Shown here piece after piece: positions 26,836-35,485 of a DNA stretch of 64,000 nt (the first letter of the stretch is position 1; every line of letters begins with the position of its first letter). This DNA is from CAVYUC01 sp963783085. GTDB taxonomy: Bacteria; Bacteroidota; Bacteroidia; Bacteroidales; Prolixibacteraceae. The translations under genes and the position numbers were made by a program. A model generated the notes under the pieces. The model was not told where the DNA came from and did not search any database. It saw only the letters and a list, made by a program, of their open reading frames with translations. Location of the stretch: assembly GCA_963783085.1 (NCBI GenBank), contig CAWAMJ010000002.1:434001-498000 (forward strand), read 5' to 3'.

Positions 26836-27283
26836 GCATTCAAAAAAGTTTATTTTTTGGCAGCAATGGCTTTTTTACAGCAGTTTAATTTTTGCCATGT
26901 TCGGAGTAATTCTGGCTTTTTTCGGTAATACACCGCTGTTCCGTAATTATTTCAGGATGTTAGCTGAAATCTTTTGGAATGCCCCGTCGTTTCCCGAAGA
27001 AGCAGCCGGTTTCAGGAATTTTGTTTTAGGTCCGTTAGGCGGAACTATTGCCTGTTGCTATCTTTTACTGGCCTTCCTCGCCAAATATCCTTTCAAAAAA
27101 AAGGAGCGCTGGGCCCGAAATGCCATTGTTGCCGCTTTCACTGTCTGGTTTATTATCGATTCTTCGGTATGCATTTATTACGGCGTATTTTTTCAGGCGC
27201 TGATCGTTAACGTTTTTTCGCTCCTGATAAAAATGATGCCGGTTATTTTCACCTGGAATGATTTTAACCCGGAACTTTCATAA
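26819..27283 (+). CDS. Integral membrane protein of the polyketide operon, unknown function
   Basis: 154 residues with four predicted TM helices (residues ~13-35, 63-88, 95-118, 121-145). The first half has a periplasmic loop rich in aromatics (FRNYFRMLAEIFWNAPSFPEE). No family was recognised. Its ATG overlaps the monooxygenase by 17 bp, so it belongs to the operon. It is followed by a hairpin terminator. It could help localise or reduce a membrane quinone-type product, but that is speculation from context. Confidence 0.75.
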   Translation: MKIFSKHSKKFIFWQQWLFYSSLIFAMFGVILAFFGNTPLFRNYFRMLAEIFWNAPSFPEEAAGFRNFVLGPLGGTIACCYLLLAFLAKYPFKKKERWARNAIVAAFTVWFIIDSSVCIYYGVFFQALIVNVFSLLIKMMPVIFTWNDFNPELS

Positions 27284-27351
27284 ATAATTCCTGTTCCCAA
27301 TAATGAACCTGAAAAAATTCCGTTCAATTGTACAAAACCGGCTTAAAAAAA

Positions 27352-27390
27352 TTTTCCCCGAATCCGGCATTGAACCGGAATTCGGGAAAA
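27352..27390. terminator. Hairpin terminator between convergent genes
   Basis: TTTTCCCCGAATCCGG pairs with CCGGAATTCGGGAAAA around a CATTGAA loop, with T/A tracts on both sides. It lies between the end of the type III PKS operon and the end of the EF-hand gene, so it could terminate both. Confidence 0.65.
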
Positions 27391-27434
27391 ATCATGCTTA
27401 TTAATAAATAACTGGTCAATACCAGCTATGCTTT

Positions 27435-28082
27435 TTAGTGGCTGTAATCGTTAAAATTCAAAAAACTATCGCCGTATTCATCATATTCATCTGCCTCAAT
27501 GTAACCACTGCTATCCTTATCCCAATCGTTGAATACCATGTCGGATACTTCTTTATTATCCAGGGAATTATCCCGGTTTACATCCATATCAGAATAGTAG
27601 CTGGTGTTTCCCAGTGAGTTGTGATATTCGTTGTAGTCAAGATAACCATCGTGGTTGGTATCTATTCCGGCGTAGTCATCATCCAAATAATCGCCGTACG
27701 ACATATCGTACCCGTATCTCCATTCATCTTCGCTTAGCCTGTTGTCTTTATTTTTATCCCAGATACGATACGATGATTCATAGAAATCATTATCATTGAA
27801 TCTGTCGGAACCTTCGTTCATGGTGCTTTGCTGGTTTTCCACCGGCTCATTTTTATCAAAATTTTGTTGATCATTCATTGGATCGCTTTTCCAGTCTTTT
27901 GAATAATCATTTGAGTAGCGATCTACGAATTCATTTCTCGAAATCAGGTTGTTGTTATCTTTATCCCAATCTTTAAAGTTAGGGTTGTTTGTGGTTTGTC
28001 CAGAACTGTTCAGAAAAAGAACAGTACCTGCGATAACCAAACCTGATCTAGCAATATTTAATAAACTTTTTTTCGTCTTCAT
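27435..28082 (-). CDS. Exported EF-hand calcium-binding protein
   Basis: 215 residues with an N-terminal signal peptide (LVIAGTVLFLNSSGQ). Five EF-hand-like loops are readable: DWDKDNNNLISRNEF, IWDKNKDNRLSEDEW, GIDTNHDGYLDYNEY, DMDVNRDNSLDNKEV and DWDKDSSGYIEADEY. A low-complexity Asn/Asp/Gln-rich spacer separates the first from the rest. It is probably a periplasmic or surface calcium sensor or buffer. No partner gene is adjacent. Confidence 0.85.
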   Translation of the reverse strand: MKTKKSLLNIARSGLVIAGTVLFLNSSGQTTNNPNFKDWDKDNNNLISRNEFVDRYSNDYSKDWKSDPMNDQQNFDKNEPVENQQSTMNEGSDRFNDNDFYESSYRIWDKNKDNRLSEDEWRYGYDMSYGDYLDDDYAGIDTNHDGYLDYNEYHNSLGNTSYYSDMDVNRDNSLDNKEVSDMVFNDWDKDSSGYIEADEYDEYGDSFLNFNDYSH

Positions 28083-28427
28083 AATGTTTTATTTTAAAAG
28101 TTCTGCAATAATGTTACCAACGCATTGACGCTTTGTGGGCAATTACCGGTAAAATTCCGGCCAATAACCTATAACATATTGATTTTCAGTAAAATAACGC
28201 CATAACTGCATTTCAGTAATAAAATAAAACAAAATCGTGCCAAATATTCGGTTACCGCCGGTAAACCCGCGCAAACACTGATTAAAGTGTTATATGTGTT
28301 TTTTATCTCGTTAAAATTTAACTGAGAATGATTTTCCCCATTTACGTTGAAATGTTACACAAGAATATGAGGTAAAGAACACAAACCTAAAAACATAAAC
28401 AACTGGTAATCAACAATAATTCATCAA
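28083..28427. other. Promoter-bearing intergenic region upstream of the EF-hand gene
   Basis: AT-rich, with no ORF. Two small palindromes are visible (TTACCGGTAA near 28145 and ACCGCCGGT near 28255). It separates the EF-hand start from the end of the TolC gene. No clear promoter or riboswitch was recognised. Confidence 0.45.
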
Positions 28428-29759
28428 TCAATACAATTGTTCGCCTATTGATTTTTTCAATTTGTAAACATTTACAACATAATCGATTTGCGATTTTAGC
28501 AACATCAAGCGGCTTTCGGAAACTGCTGTAGTTGCATCCAGTAAATCGAGGTTGGTAATTGCGCCGGTTTGATAACTAACTTTTGCCAGCGACAGAGCTT
28601 CCTTAGCCTGTTCCAATTGCAGTTGCGCCTGTTTAACTTTTTTCTCCGCCGCTGCAATGTTGGTTTCGTTGTTCACCACTTCGCCTGAAATTTGTCGTCT
28701 GGTGATTTCGGTTTCAAGCAACGATTTATCTACTGATGACTGTGCCTGCATCAGTTGATATTTCGTACGAGTGGCGTCGAACACCGGAATATGCAGGTTC
28801 AATCCCAACACGTAATTCGGCCGGATTTTATTGATTTCCGGGACGTAACCATTTCTCCACCCGCCGTTGGCAACAAAGTTTAGTGAAGGTTTATTTTGAC
28901 CTTTCACCACATTGAGGTGCAGATTGGCCATTTCGGTTTTTTCCCGGGCCAATTGAATTTCGTCGCGTTTTTGAATTGCTTCCGAAATCAGATCAGCGCC
29001 GGCAATTGCCGGCTGTTTTACCTCTACATCCGATTCTACGGTATGAAAAGTTTTGGTGGGCAAACCGAGCAAAGAATTCAAAATTGCCAGCTGTACATCC
29101 CGCATTGCTTCCAGATCGAGTTGCTGGGTTTCCACACCCGAAATCCGGACCCGGGTACTTAGAATTTCGTAGTCCGTTGCCGATCCGGTTGCTTTCTTTT
29201 TCTGCACAAAATCAAGATGTTCCTTTAACGTTTTTAGCTGTTCTTCTTTTATGTGAACTGCTTCCTGCAAATAATCCAGCGTATAATAGGTTTGAATGGC
29301 AGTCATTGCCAATTGTTGTTTTACCTGCTCCACCGATTTCTCCGCCAGTTTTTTACCTTCTCCGGCAAAAGCAATGTTCCGATCAGTTTTTCCAAAATCG
29401 TAAAGATTTTGTTGCACGCTCAATTCACCGCTAAAATTATTCCGCGGAAAAAGGCTGAACGAACCTACATCGGGAATATCAAGCGATGGCACCGGCCCAA
29501 CTGTTGTTACACCTGCTGTTGCGCTAATATTGGGATAGTAACCTGATTTTGCTAATCCTATCTGCGCATCAGCCTCATTAATTGCTTCTTCTGCCGACTG
29601 TACTGCCGGATGCGTCGACACCACTTCCTGTATTAACCAATTGAGCGACAAAGAATCGCCCGGATTTGTAAAAGCTGGATTAGTTTGAGCATTTGCGCCG
29701 GTAAACGCAAGCAAAATCAAAATCACGTTTATCAAAAAAATATGTTGCTTTCTATTCAT
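28428..29759 (-). CDS. TolC family outer-membrane efflux protein
   Basis: 443 residues. Signal peptide (HIFLINVILILLAFTGANA), then the duplicated OEP repeats: long coiled helices (VSTHPAVQSAEEAINEADAQIG, EKKVKQAQLQLEQAKEALSLAK) and the conserved YQTGAITNLDLLDA motif near the C-terminus. It forms the outer-membrane channel of the tripartite pump encoded by the upstream emrA/emrB-like genes. ATG 29759 is chosen; ATG 29768 is an alternative. Last gene of the marR-emrA-emrB-tolC unit. Confidence 0.92.
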   Translation of the reverse strand: MNRKQHIFLINVILILLAFTGANAQTNPAFTNPGDSLSLNWLIQEVVSTHPAVQSAEEAINEADAQIGLAKSGYYPNISATAGVTTVGPVPSLDIPDVGSFSLFPRNNFSGELSVQQNLYDFGKTDRNIAFAGEGKKLAEKSVEQVKQQLAMTAIQTYYTLDYLQEAVHIKEEQLKTLKEHLDFVQKKKATGSATDYEILSTRVRISGVETQQLDLEAMRDVQLAILNSLLGLPTKTFHTVESDVEVKQPAIAGADLISEAIQKRDEIQLAREKTEMANLHLNVVKGQNKPSLNFVANGGWRNGYVPEINKIRPNYVLGLNLHIPVFDATRTKYQLMQAQSSVDKSLLETEITRRQISGEVVNNETNIAAAEKKVKQAQLQLEQAKEALSLAKVSYQTGAITNLDLLDATTAVSESRLMLLKSQIDYVVNVYKLKKSIGEQLY

Positions 29760-29829
29760 TCGTGTCATTAATATTTTGAATTTCAATTTAACAAATATTG
29801 GAAACCGGCTTCAAAAGGCCAGCGTTTTG

Positions 29830-31447
29830 TCATTGCGAACCCTTATTTAAAGCTTTTTTCTTCTTTTTTGAACGGAGGAAAAAAATCGGAATAATTCCCA
29901 TGGCCGTAATTACTGCAGCAATGGTGAAGTCGTCGTTTATTCCTTCAATATATGCCTGCCGGTTAACGTTTGAAAGCAGGATATAACTCCCCTGTTTTGC
30001 CGCCGCAGCTGGGGAACTGCCAGCATGATGCTGTATGTAATTGTTTATGTGGCTGGTAGTGGTTTTATACATTTCGGATTGAGGTTGAACAGACTGCCCA
30101 AAAGTTTGAGCATGAAAATTAATTCTTGTTGAGAGCATGGTGGCCAGAATTGCAATTCCGAGGCTTCCGCCCAGTTGCCGGATGGTATTCAGCAAGCTCG
30201 ACGCCTGCGCCATTTTAAACCGGGGAATATTTCTTATTGCGGCGCTGCTTAAAGGAGCAAACAGCAATCCCATTCCAATTCCACGCAGGTACAACGAAAT
30301 CATAATGTAATTGTGTTCGGTTAAAAACGACAATTTGGTGTAAATCAGGAAACTCAGGACAAATGCAGCCAAACCTGTAAGAACAGGTATTTTAACATTT
30401 ATTTTATCCGAAACGATGCCTGCCAGGGGCGCTGTTACCCCCTGGATAATTCCGACCGGCAAAAAAACAGCCCCTGACTGTAACGCTGTATAATCCAGCG
30501 CGTTTTGAAGATATAATGGTAAAAGGAAAACACCGCCAAACACACCGACCCCAAAAATCAGCATTACAATATTTGCGATTCCAAAATTACGATCGGCAAG
30601 TAATTTAAGATCCATCAGATGGTTCTTTAATGGTGAGTTCGGTGGTTATAAACACGGCAAGTGCAATTGCTGAAATAGCAAAACAAACCAAAATGTAAGG
30701 CGCAGACCAACCTTCTGCATTCGAAACAGCTGTTCCTTCAGAAAGTGCAAAAAGCAACACCGGAAAAAAAACAGTTATCGAGATAAATCCCGCAAAGTCG
30801 AATTTCCTGACTTTTTTACTTTTATATTCCTCCTGAATGATAAATGTTGCAATCATACCTGCAATGCCAATCGGGATGTTCACATCGAAGATAAACTGCC
30901 AGCTAAAATTATCAACCAGGTAGCCGCCAATCAACGGACCGAATGAAACGGACGCTGCTGCAGAAACTGCCCAAAAACCAAGTGCAATGCCTCGTTTTTC
31001 GGGCGGAAATTCGCGGGTGACGATTGCCATGCCAAGCGGCTGAATCATTCCGCCGCCGAGCCCCTGAACGACCCTTGAAAAAATCAGCATGTTCTCGTTG
31101 CCCGACATGCCGCACAACAGCGAACCGATGGTAAAAAGCATCAATCCCCAAAAATACATTCGTTTGTACCCGAATTTGTCGGCCATCCATCCTGAAGTAG
31201 GCAACATTACAGCCAGCGCCAGCAGGTAAGCTGTAAGTACCCATTCAATTTTATCGAGGCCCACGCCAAATGAGGCCATAATTTTGGGCAGTCCCACGTT
31301 TACAATGGTGGCATCGAGCACTGCCATAAAAGTGCCAATCATTACGTTGGCCAGCAAAAACCATTTGTAGGCAGGGTGGCGCGGATGAAAAAGCGAATTT
31401 CTCGGACGTACAAATTTTCTGATTCTGTGCAGGAGCGTACGGTGCAT
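29830..31447 (-). pseudogene. DHA2-family MFS drug exporter (EmrB-like), split by a frameshift
   Basis: N-terminal part (31447-30605, 280 residues): NVMIGTFMAVLDATIVNVGLP, GWMADKFGYKRMYFWG, RVVQGLGGGMIQPLGMAIV, through about eight helices. C-terminal part (30615-29830): MDLKLLADRNFGIANIVM to SLLNTIRQLGGSLGIAI, giving the remaining six. Together they make a normal 14-TM EmrB. The N-terminal frame runs into EPSDGS and stops; deleting one base at 30619-30620 restores EPLMDLKLL, the usual linker. An ATG sits exactly at the break, overlapping the stop by 11 bp, so split translation is conceivable. Inner-membrane component of the pump. Confidence 0.88.
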
Positions 31448-32460
31448 TACTGACTGTCTTTTAAGATTTTTACCTCAGCCGACATTCCGGCCAAAATATG
31501 AAACGACGATGGGTTACTGTTTCCGGCTGTCCCATCTATTGAAATTTTCAACGGAATTCGCTGGGTTACTTTAGTGAAATTGCCCGATGCATTGTTTGGC
31601 GGAATAAGCGAAAACTGTGATGCTGTATTCGAGCCGATGGAAAATATTTTTCCCGTAAATGAAACCCCGGGAAAAGCATCGAGTGTAAACTGCGCGTTCT
31701 GTCCGTTGTGTACCCCTGCAATTTTAGTTTCCTCGAGGTAAACCGTTACCCACAATTCGTTGTCGTTGGTAACCGTAAAAATCGATTGCCCGGGCTGAAC
31801 CACATCGCCTGGCAACAACCAGCGTTTTGCCACAACCCCATCGGCAGGCGAATACAGTTTTGTATTTTTTAATTGCGTTTCAATCACCTGGAATTGTGCT
31901 TTTGCCGACTCCACCGCCGCTTTTGCACTGTTTATACCCGCTTTTGAAACTTCCAGCGACATTTTGGCTGCATTTAATTTAGCTGCTGCAGATTCCCGGG
32001 CATTCTGAAAGTTCGAAAATTGCTCTTCGGTAATTACACCGCCTTTAAATTGTTGTGAAGCGCGGTTTAAATCCGCTTCAGCTTTTTTGTCATTCACCTC
32101 CAGTACCTTTATATTTTCCCGGTCGTAACGAAGCTTTGCCTGTGCCTGCAAAACGTTCGCCTGCGCCTGTTCAATTAAAACCGCTGCACTCGCCTTTTGC
32201 GCTACCAGGTCGCTGCTGTCCAACGCTGCCAGCAGCTCTCCGGCTTTCACCCCATCCCCTTCGGCGGCATACAGCTGCACAATTCGCCCCATAATTTTGG
32301 CGCTGACGGAAATATTTTCGGTGTCGACCAATGCGTCGTCTGTTGAAATGTATTTCGTATACCCCCGGTACCAGTAGTACACACCAAAAGCCACCAGTAT
32401 AATTACTGCCAGTAACGGTAAGTACACCCGAAATCCGTTTTTTTTCCTTCTTTCTTTCAT
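31447..32460 (-). CDS. HlyD/EmrA-type membrane-fusion protein
   Basis: 337 residues: a basic N-terminus, one TM helix (YLPLLAVIILVAFGVYYWY), the biotinyl-lipoyl half-motif TDDALVDTENISVSAKIMGRI, and a long alpha-hairpin (residues ~85-190) rich in Ala and Gln. The second lipoyl half (YSPADGVVAKRWLLPGDVVQPGQ) and a beta-barrel (VTVYLEETKIAGV) follow. It links the EmrB-like pump to TolC across the periplasm. The stop overlaps the emrB ATG by one base (TAATG). Confidence 0.93.
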   Translation of the reverse strand: MKERRKKNGFRVYLPLLAVIILVAFGVYYWYRGYTKYISTDDALVDTENISVSAKIMGRIVQLYAAEGDGVKAGELLAALDSSDLVAQKASAAVLIEQAQANVLQAQAKLRYDRENIKVLEVNDKKAEADLNRASQQFKGGVITEEQFSNFQNARESAAAKLNAAKMSLEVSKAGINSAKAAVESAKAQFQVIETQLKNTKLYSPADGVVAKRWLLPGDVVQPGQSIFTVTNDNELWVTVYLEETKIAGVHNGQNAQFTLDAFPGVSFTGKIFSIGSNTASQFSLIPPNNASGNFTKVTQRIPLKISIDGTAGNSNPSSFHILAGMSAEVKILKDSQ

Positions 32461-32562
32461 CTAAAATGCTTTAATTTTTTTGTTTTTCTAATTTTTCTAT
32501 GATCAGATTATCTTTTACCGCGCGCTCAGAAGCGGCTATTTTTCGCATCAAAACCATCAACA

Positions 32563-33012
32563 CTACCCATTTTCAGGTAGTTGCTTATCGAAGTTGAACA
32601 ACACATCTTTTAACAGCCGTTTCAGTAAAATCACTTCTTCAGGCGAAAATCCAAGTACCGTTTGATTTTCGAGCGCGAACCATACCTCCTCCACTTTCTG
32701 CATTGCCTCTTTCCCTTTTCCGGTTAGAAATATCCGGGAAACACGCATGTCGTGCCTGTCTTTAATTTTTTTTATCAAACCATGAGCTTCCATCCGGCTA
32801 ATCATGTTGGAGATGGTAGCGTGCTGAATGTTCACTTTTTTCACCAGTTCCGATACGGTTTGCCCGTCTTCCTGGCTCAGGTAGTACAATAACACATCTT
32901 GTCCGGCATGAATTCCATATCCGGCAAGCATCTCGTTGGCTTTATTCCGTCTGTTTTTACAGATTTTAATGAATAAATATCCAATTGAATCTTTTGCATT
33001 TTTTATTGCCAT
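32563..33012 (-). CDS. MarR family transcriptional regulator
   Basis: 149 residues. The winged helix-turn-helix is clear: DGQTVSELVKKVNIQHATISNMISRMEAHGLI, followed by the wing KDRHDMRVSRIFLTGKGKEAM. Flanking helices (SIGYLFIKICKNRRNKANEML and the C-terminal LLKRLLKDVLFNF) form the dimer interface. It heads the emrA-emrB-tolC unit, so it probably represses it in the absence of a toxic ligand. ATG 33012 was chosen because it places the first helix as in other MarR proteins. Confidence 0.9.
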   Translation of the reverse strand: MAIKNAKDSIGYLFIKICKNRRNKANEMLAGYGIHAGQDVLLYYLSQEDGQTVSELVKKVNIQHATISNMISRMEAHGLIKKIKDRHDMRVSRIFLTGKGKEAMQKVEEVWFALENQTVLGFSPEEVILLKRLLKDVLFNFDKQLPENG

Positions 33013-33035
33013 GGCGCAAAAATAAACCATTTTAC

Positions 33036-33047
33036 TTAGCCGGCTAA
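33036..33047. promoter_or_regulatory. Perfect 12-bp palindrome, candidate MarR operator
   Basis: TTAGCCGGCTAA, a perfect inverted repeat located 24 bp upstream of the marR ATG. A TATTTTTG promoter-like element lies between it and the gene (33017-33024, minus strand). Position and symmetry suit an autoregulatory operator of the efflux operon. No second copy was seen in the window. Confidence 0.45.
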
Positions 33048-33204
33048 CCAATCGGCAAAATAAACGGACGAGAATTAATATTTGGGAAACAAATAAAAGA
33101 GTTTTTGGTATTTTTTTATTTTCTTTTCAGGAACAGATTTTATTGAAATGGCATTTAACCGCCGATGTTCCAGCTGGTTCGATACGTTACTGTAGAATCA
33201 AAAA

Positions 33205-33240
33205 AAAAATCAGGACCTGATTTTTAGATCCTGATTTTTT
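33205..33240. terminator. Rho-independent-type hairpin terminator
   Basis: AAAAATCAGGA pairs with TCCTGATTTTT (11-bp stem) around a CCTGATTTTTAGA loop, with a T tract on the plus strand and an A tract on the left. It sits downstream of the molybdenum hydroxylase operon (minus strand, ending at 33272), which it most likely terminates. Confidence 0.7.
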
Positions 33241-33271
33241 GAATACAGTTGCTTTTCGTCAACCATGAATA

Positions 33272-35410
33272 TCAAACTTTTTTCAGCGCCTCCAGAACCC
33301 GCACCGGGGTCATTGGCATTTGATAAAGCCGCGCGCCGGTGGCATCGTGAATTGCGTTTGCTATAACAGCCCCCATACAAATTATCGCAGGTTCGCCTCC
33401 GCCCTGTGGCGGTTCATTCCGATCGAGAACATACGTTTCAATTTTCGGCAACCACGAGAACCTTGGGATTTCATAGGTATCGAAATTCTCTGTTTTAATG
33501 TTGCCGCCTGAAAATTCAATGTCTTCCGTGAGGGCATATCCCATTCCCATTGTAATGCAACCTTCCATTTGTATCCGGGTTCCCTGCGGATTAACACAGA
33601 GTCCCATTTCCTGCACACAAACCACCCGGTTTACCTGCACGTGGCCGGTTTGTTTGTCCACCTCCACTTCCGCCAGATGCGCTACGTAGGTGCCGGCGTC
33701 GAAACCGCAGGCAATGCCGTAGCCTTTTCCACTTGGTGTTTTAATGGGTTTCCAGTTTGTTTTCTCTTTCAATACTTTCAGCACAGCAATCATTCGCGGA
33801 TCTTCCAGGTTCATCAGGCGAAATTCGATGGGATCGATTCCGGCTTTTGAAGCCATCATATCGATTTGCGATTCCCGTGCAAATACATTGGTATTGTTCG
33901 CCGGCGCTCTCCAGGCTCCCGTTCCAAACGGATGAACATCCCGTGCACCGTAACCGGTTGTACGCTGGTTTTGTACGTTGTAGATAGTATCTGAGCCACG
34001 GTTTCCCGCAAAATACTGATGATAATCCCACAACGTGATTTTTCCGTTTTTGTCCACTCCGGAAGTTACTTTAACCACAGCCGCAGGACGATACGTATCG
34101 TAAAAAAACTCTTCTTTTCTGTCCCAGGCTACCATTACCGGTTTTCCGGTTATTTTTGCCAGCCGTGCTGCTTCCACTGCCTGCCTGTGTGGAGATTTCC
34201 CGCCAAAACCGCCGCCGAGGAATGGGGTGATTACCCTCACTTTTTCCAGCGGAAATCCAAGTTCTTCGGCCAGCGATTCCTGCGCCTGGAAAGGACCTTG
34301 CGTGGAAACCCATGCGGTGCATTTGTCGCCCTCTATTTTAGCCACAGCTGCATGTGGTTCCATGGTAGCGTGCGCCACATATCCGTCATGATATTCGCTT
34401 TCGAAAACTTCATCCGATATATTCCTGCCTTCGGAGAGATCGCCCTGATTATTTGTTTCGCGGCCTTCGGGATTCGAATCGAGCAAATACTGAAAAATGT
34501 TCTTTTCGTTGCAATCCTTTTCGTTAAATTCGTATTCCGCTTTTATTTTCTGAATCGCCTGATCAGCGGTTTCCGGATTTTCACTCAATACTGCTATGAA
34601 GTCGCGATCTTCCACCACCTGAATGCCATCCATATTTTTAGCTCCCGAAGTGTCGGCATTGGTTAGCGTTGCTCCGTGAGAAGGCGGCCGAAGTACCCGT
34701 GCATAAAGCATTCCCGGTTCCCGGACATCGGCTGCGTATAAAGCTTCGCCGGTTACTTTTTCAACGGCATCGCGCCGATACAATGGTTTTCCAATTAATT
34801 TAAATTCAGAATAATCCTTGAAATCCGGTTTTTCATCCAGATACCGGTCGATTTTCTTTCCTTTGGCAAGTTCGCCATACGAAACTTTTTTACCGGGACG
34901 ATTTTTAATAAAAATAACGCCGTCTTTTATATCAAGCTGATTTTTATCGGCTCCCAATTGTTCGGCCGCCATTTCGAGCAGCACACCGCGCGCTTCGGCG
35001 GCGGCTCTGCGCATGAATGGCGAAAACGCCCGGGTTGATAACGAACCGTGAGTTCCGCCGTCCCACGGACATAAATCGGTATCGCCCATAATCATTTTTA
35101 CGTTGTCCAGCGGCACATCCAGCTCGTCGGCTATCATTTGCGCAAGAGAAGTGTTAATGCCCTGCCCCATTTCAATTTTCCCGACGGCGCAGGTTACTTC
35201 CCCATTTTCAGCGATGCGGAGAAAAGCATTGTAATCATCCGGCAGACCGCGGCGCTGATCAGCCTCGGCGCTAATGACTTCAAACGGGTTACCGATTTGA
35301 AAAAAGACATATAACCCACCGCCAATAATCCTGAAAAAATCTCTCCGGTGCAATGGAATTCTTATTCCGCCTTTCGGTGCATATTCGTGATACAATTCTT
35401 TTTCTTCCAT
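33272..35410 (-). CDS. Molybdenum hydroxylase large subunit (xanthine dehydrogenase family), copy 2
   Basis: 712 residues with a Tat-like N-terminus (HRRDFFRIIGGGLYVFF), so probably periplasmic. Molybdopterin-binding features: EMGQGINTSLAQMIADEL, GGGFGGKSPHRQAVEAARLA, GTGAWRAP, and the active-site GGGEPAIICMGAVIANAI containing the Glu that acts as base in the family. Length and layout match the IorB-type (isoquinoline 1-oxidoreductase beta) subfamily, which lacks an FAD subunit. It is 75 bp downstream of a second, similar large subunit. The substrate is unknown. Confidence 0.92.
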   Translation of the reverse strand: MEEKELYHEYAPKGGIRIPLHRRDFFRIIGGGLYVFFQIGNPFEVISAEADQRRGLPDDYNAFLRIAENGEVTCAVGKIEMGQGINTSLAQMIADELDVPLDNVKMIMGDTDLCPWDGGTHGSLSTRAFSPFMRRAAAEARGVLLEMAAEQLGADKNQLDIKDGVIFIKNRPGKKVSYGELAKGKKIDRYLDEKPDFKDYSEFKLIGKPLYRRDAVEKVTGEALYAADVREPGMLYARVLRPPSHGATLTNADTSGAKNMDGIQVVEDRDFIAVLSENPETADQAIQKIKAEYEFNEKDCNEKNIFQYLLDSNPEGRETNNQGDLSEGRNISDEVFESEYHDGYVAHATMEPHAAVAKIEGDKCTAWVSTQGPFQAQESLAEELGFPLEKVRVITPFLGGGFGGKSPHRQAVEAARLAKITGKPVMVAWDRKEEFFYDTYRPAAVVKVTSGVDKNGKITLWDYHQYFAGNRGSDTIYNVQNQRTTGYGARDVHPFGTGAWRAPANNTNVFARESQIDMMASKAGIDPIEFRLMNLEDPRMIAVLKVLKEKTNWKPIKTPSGKGYGIACGFDAGTYVAHLAEVEVDKQTGHVQVNRVVCVQEMGLCVNPQGTRIQMEGCITMGMGYALTEDIEFSGGNIKTENFDTYEIPRFSWLPKIETYVLDRNEPPQGGGEPAIICMGAVIANAIHDATGARLYQMPMTPVRVLEALKKV

Positions 35411-35485
35411 GAGTTTTAGTTTTAGGAGAACAGCCAAAATTTAATTCCTGTCATTTCAGCGACTCATTCATTAATGAACGTACTT

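Noticed and set aside
27303..27401. 32-codon plus-strand ORF downstream of the polyketide operon (starts MNLKKFRSIVQNRL)
   Set aside because: It spans the hairpin terminator, and no conserved features support it. Most likely chance.
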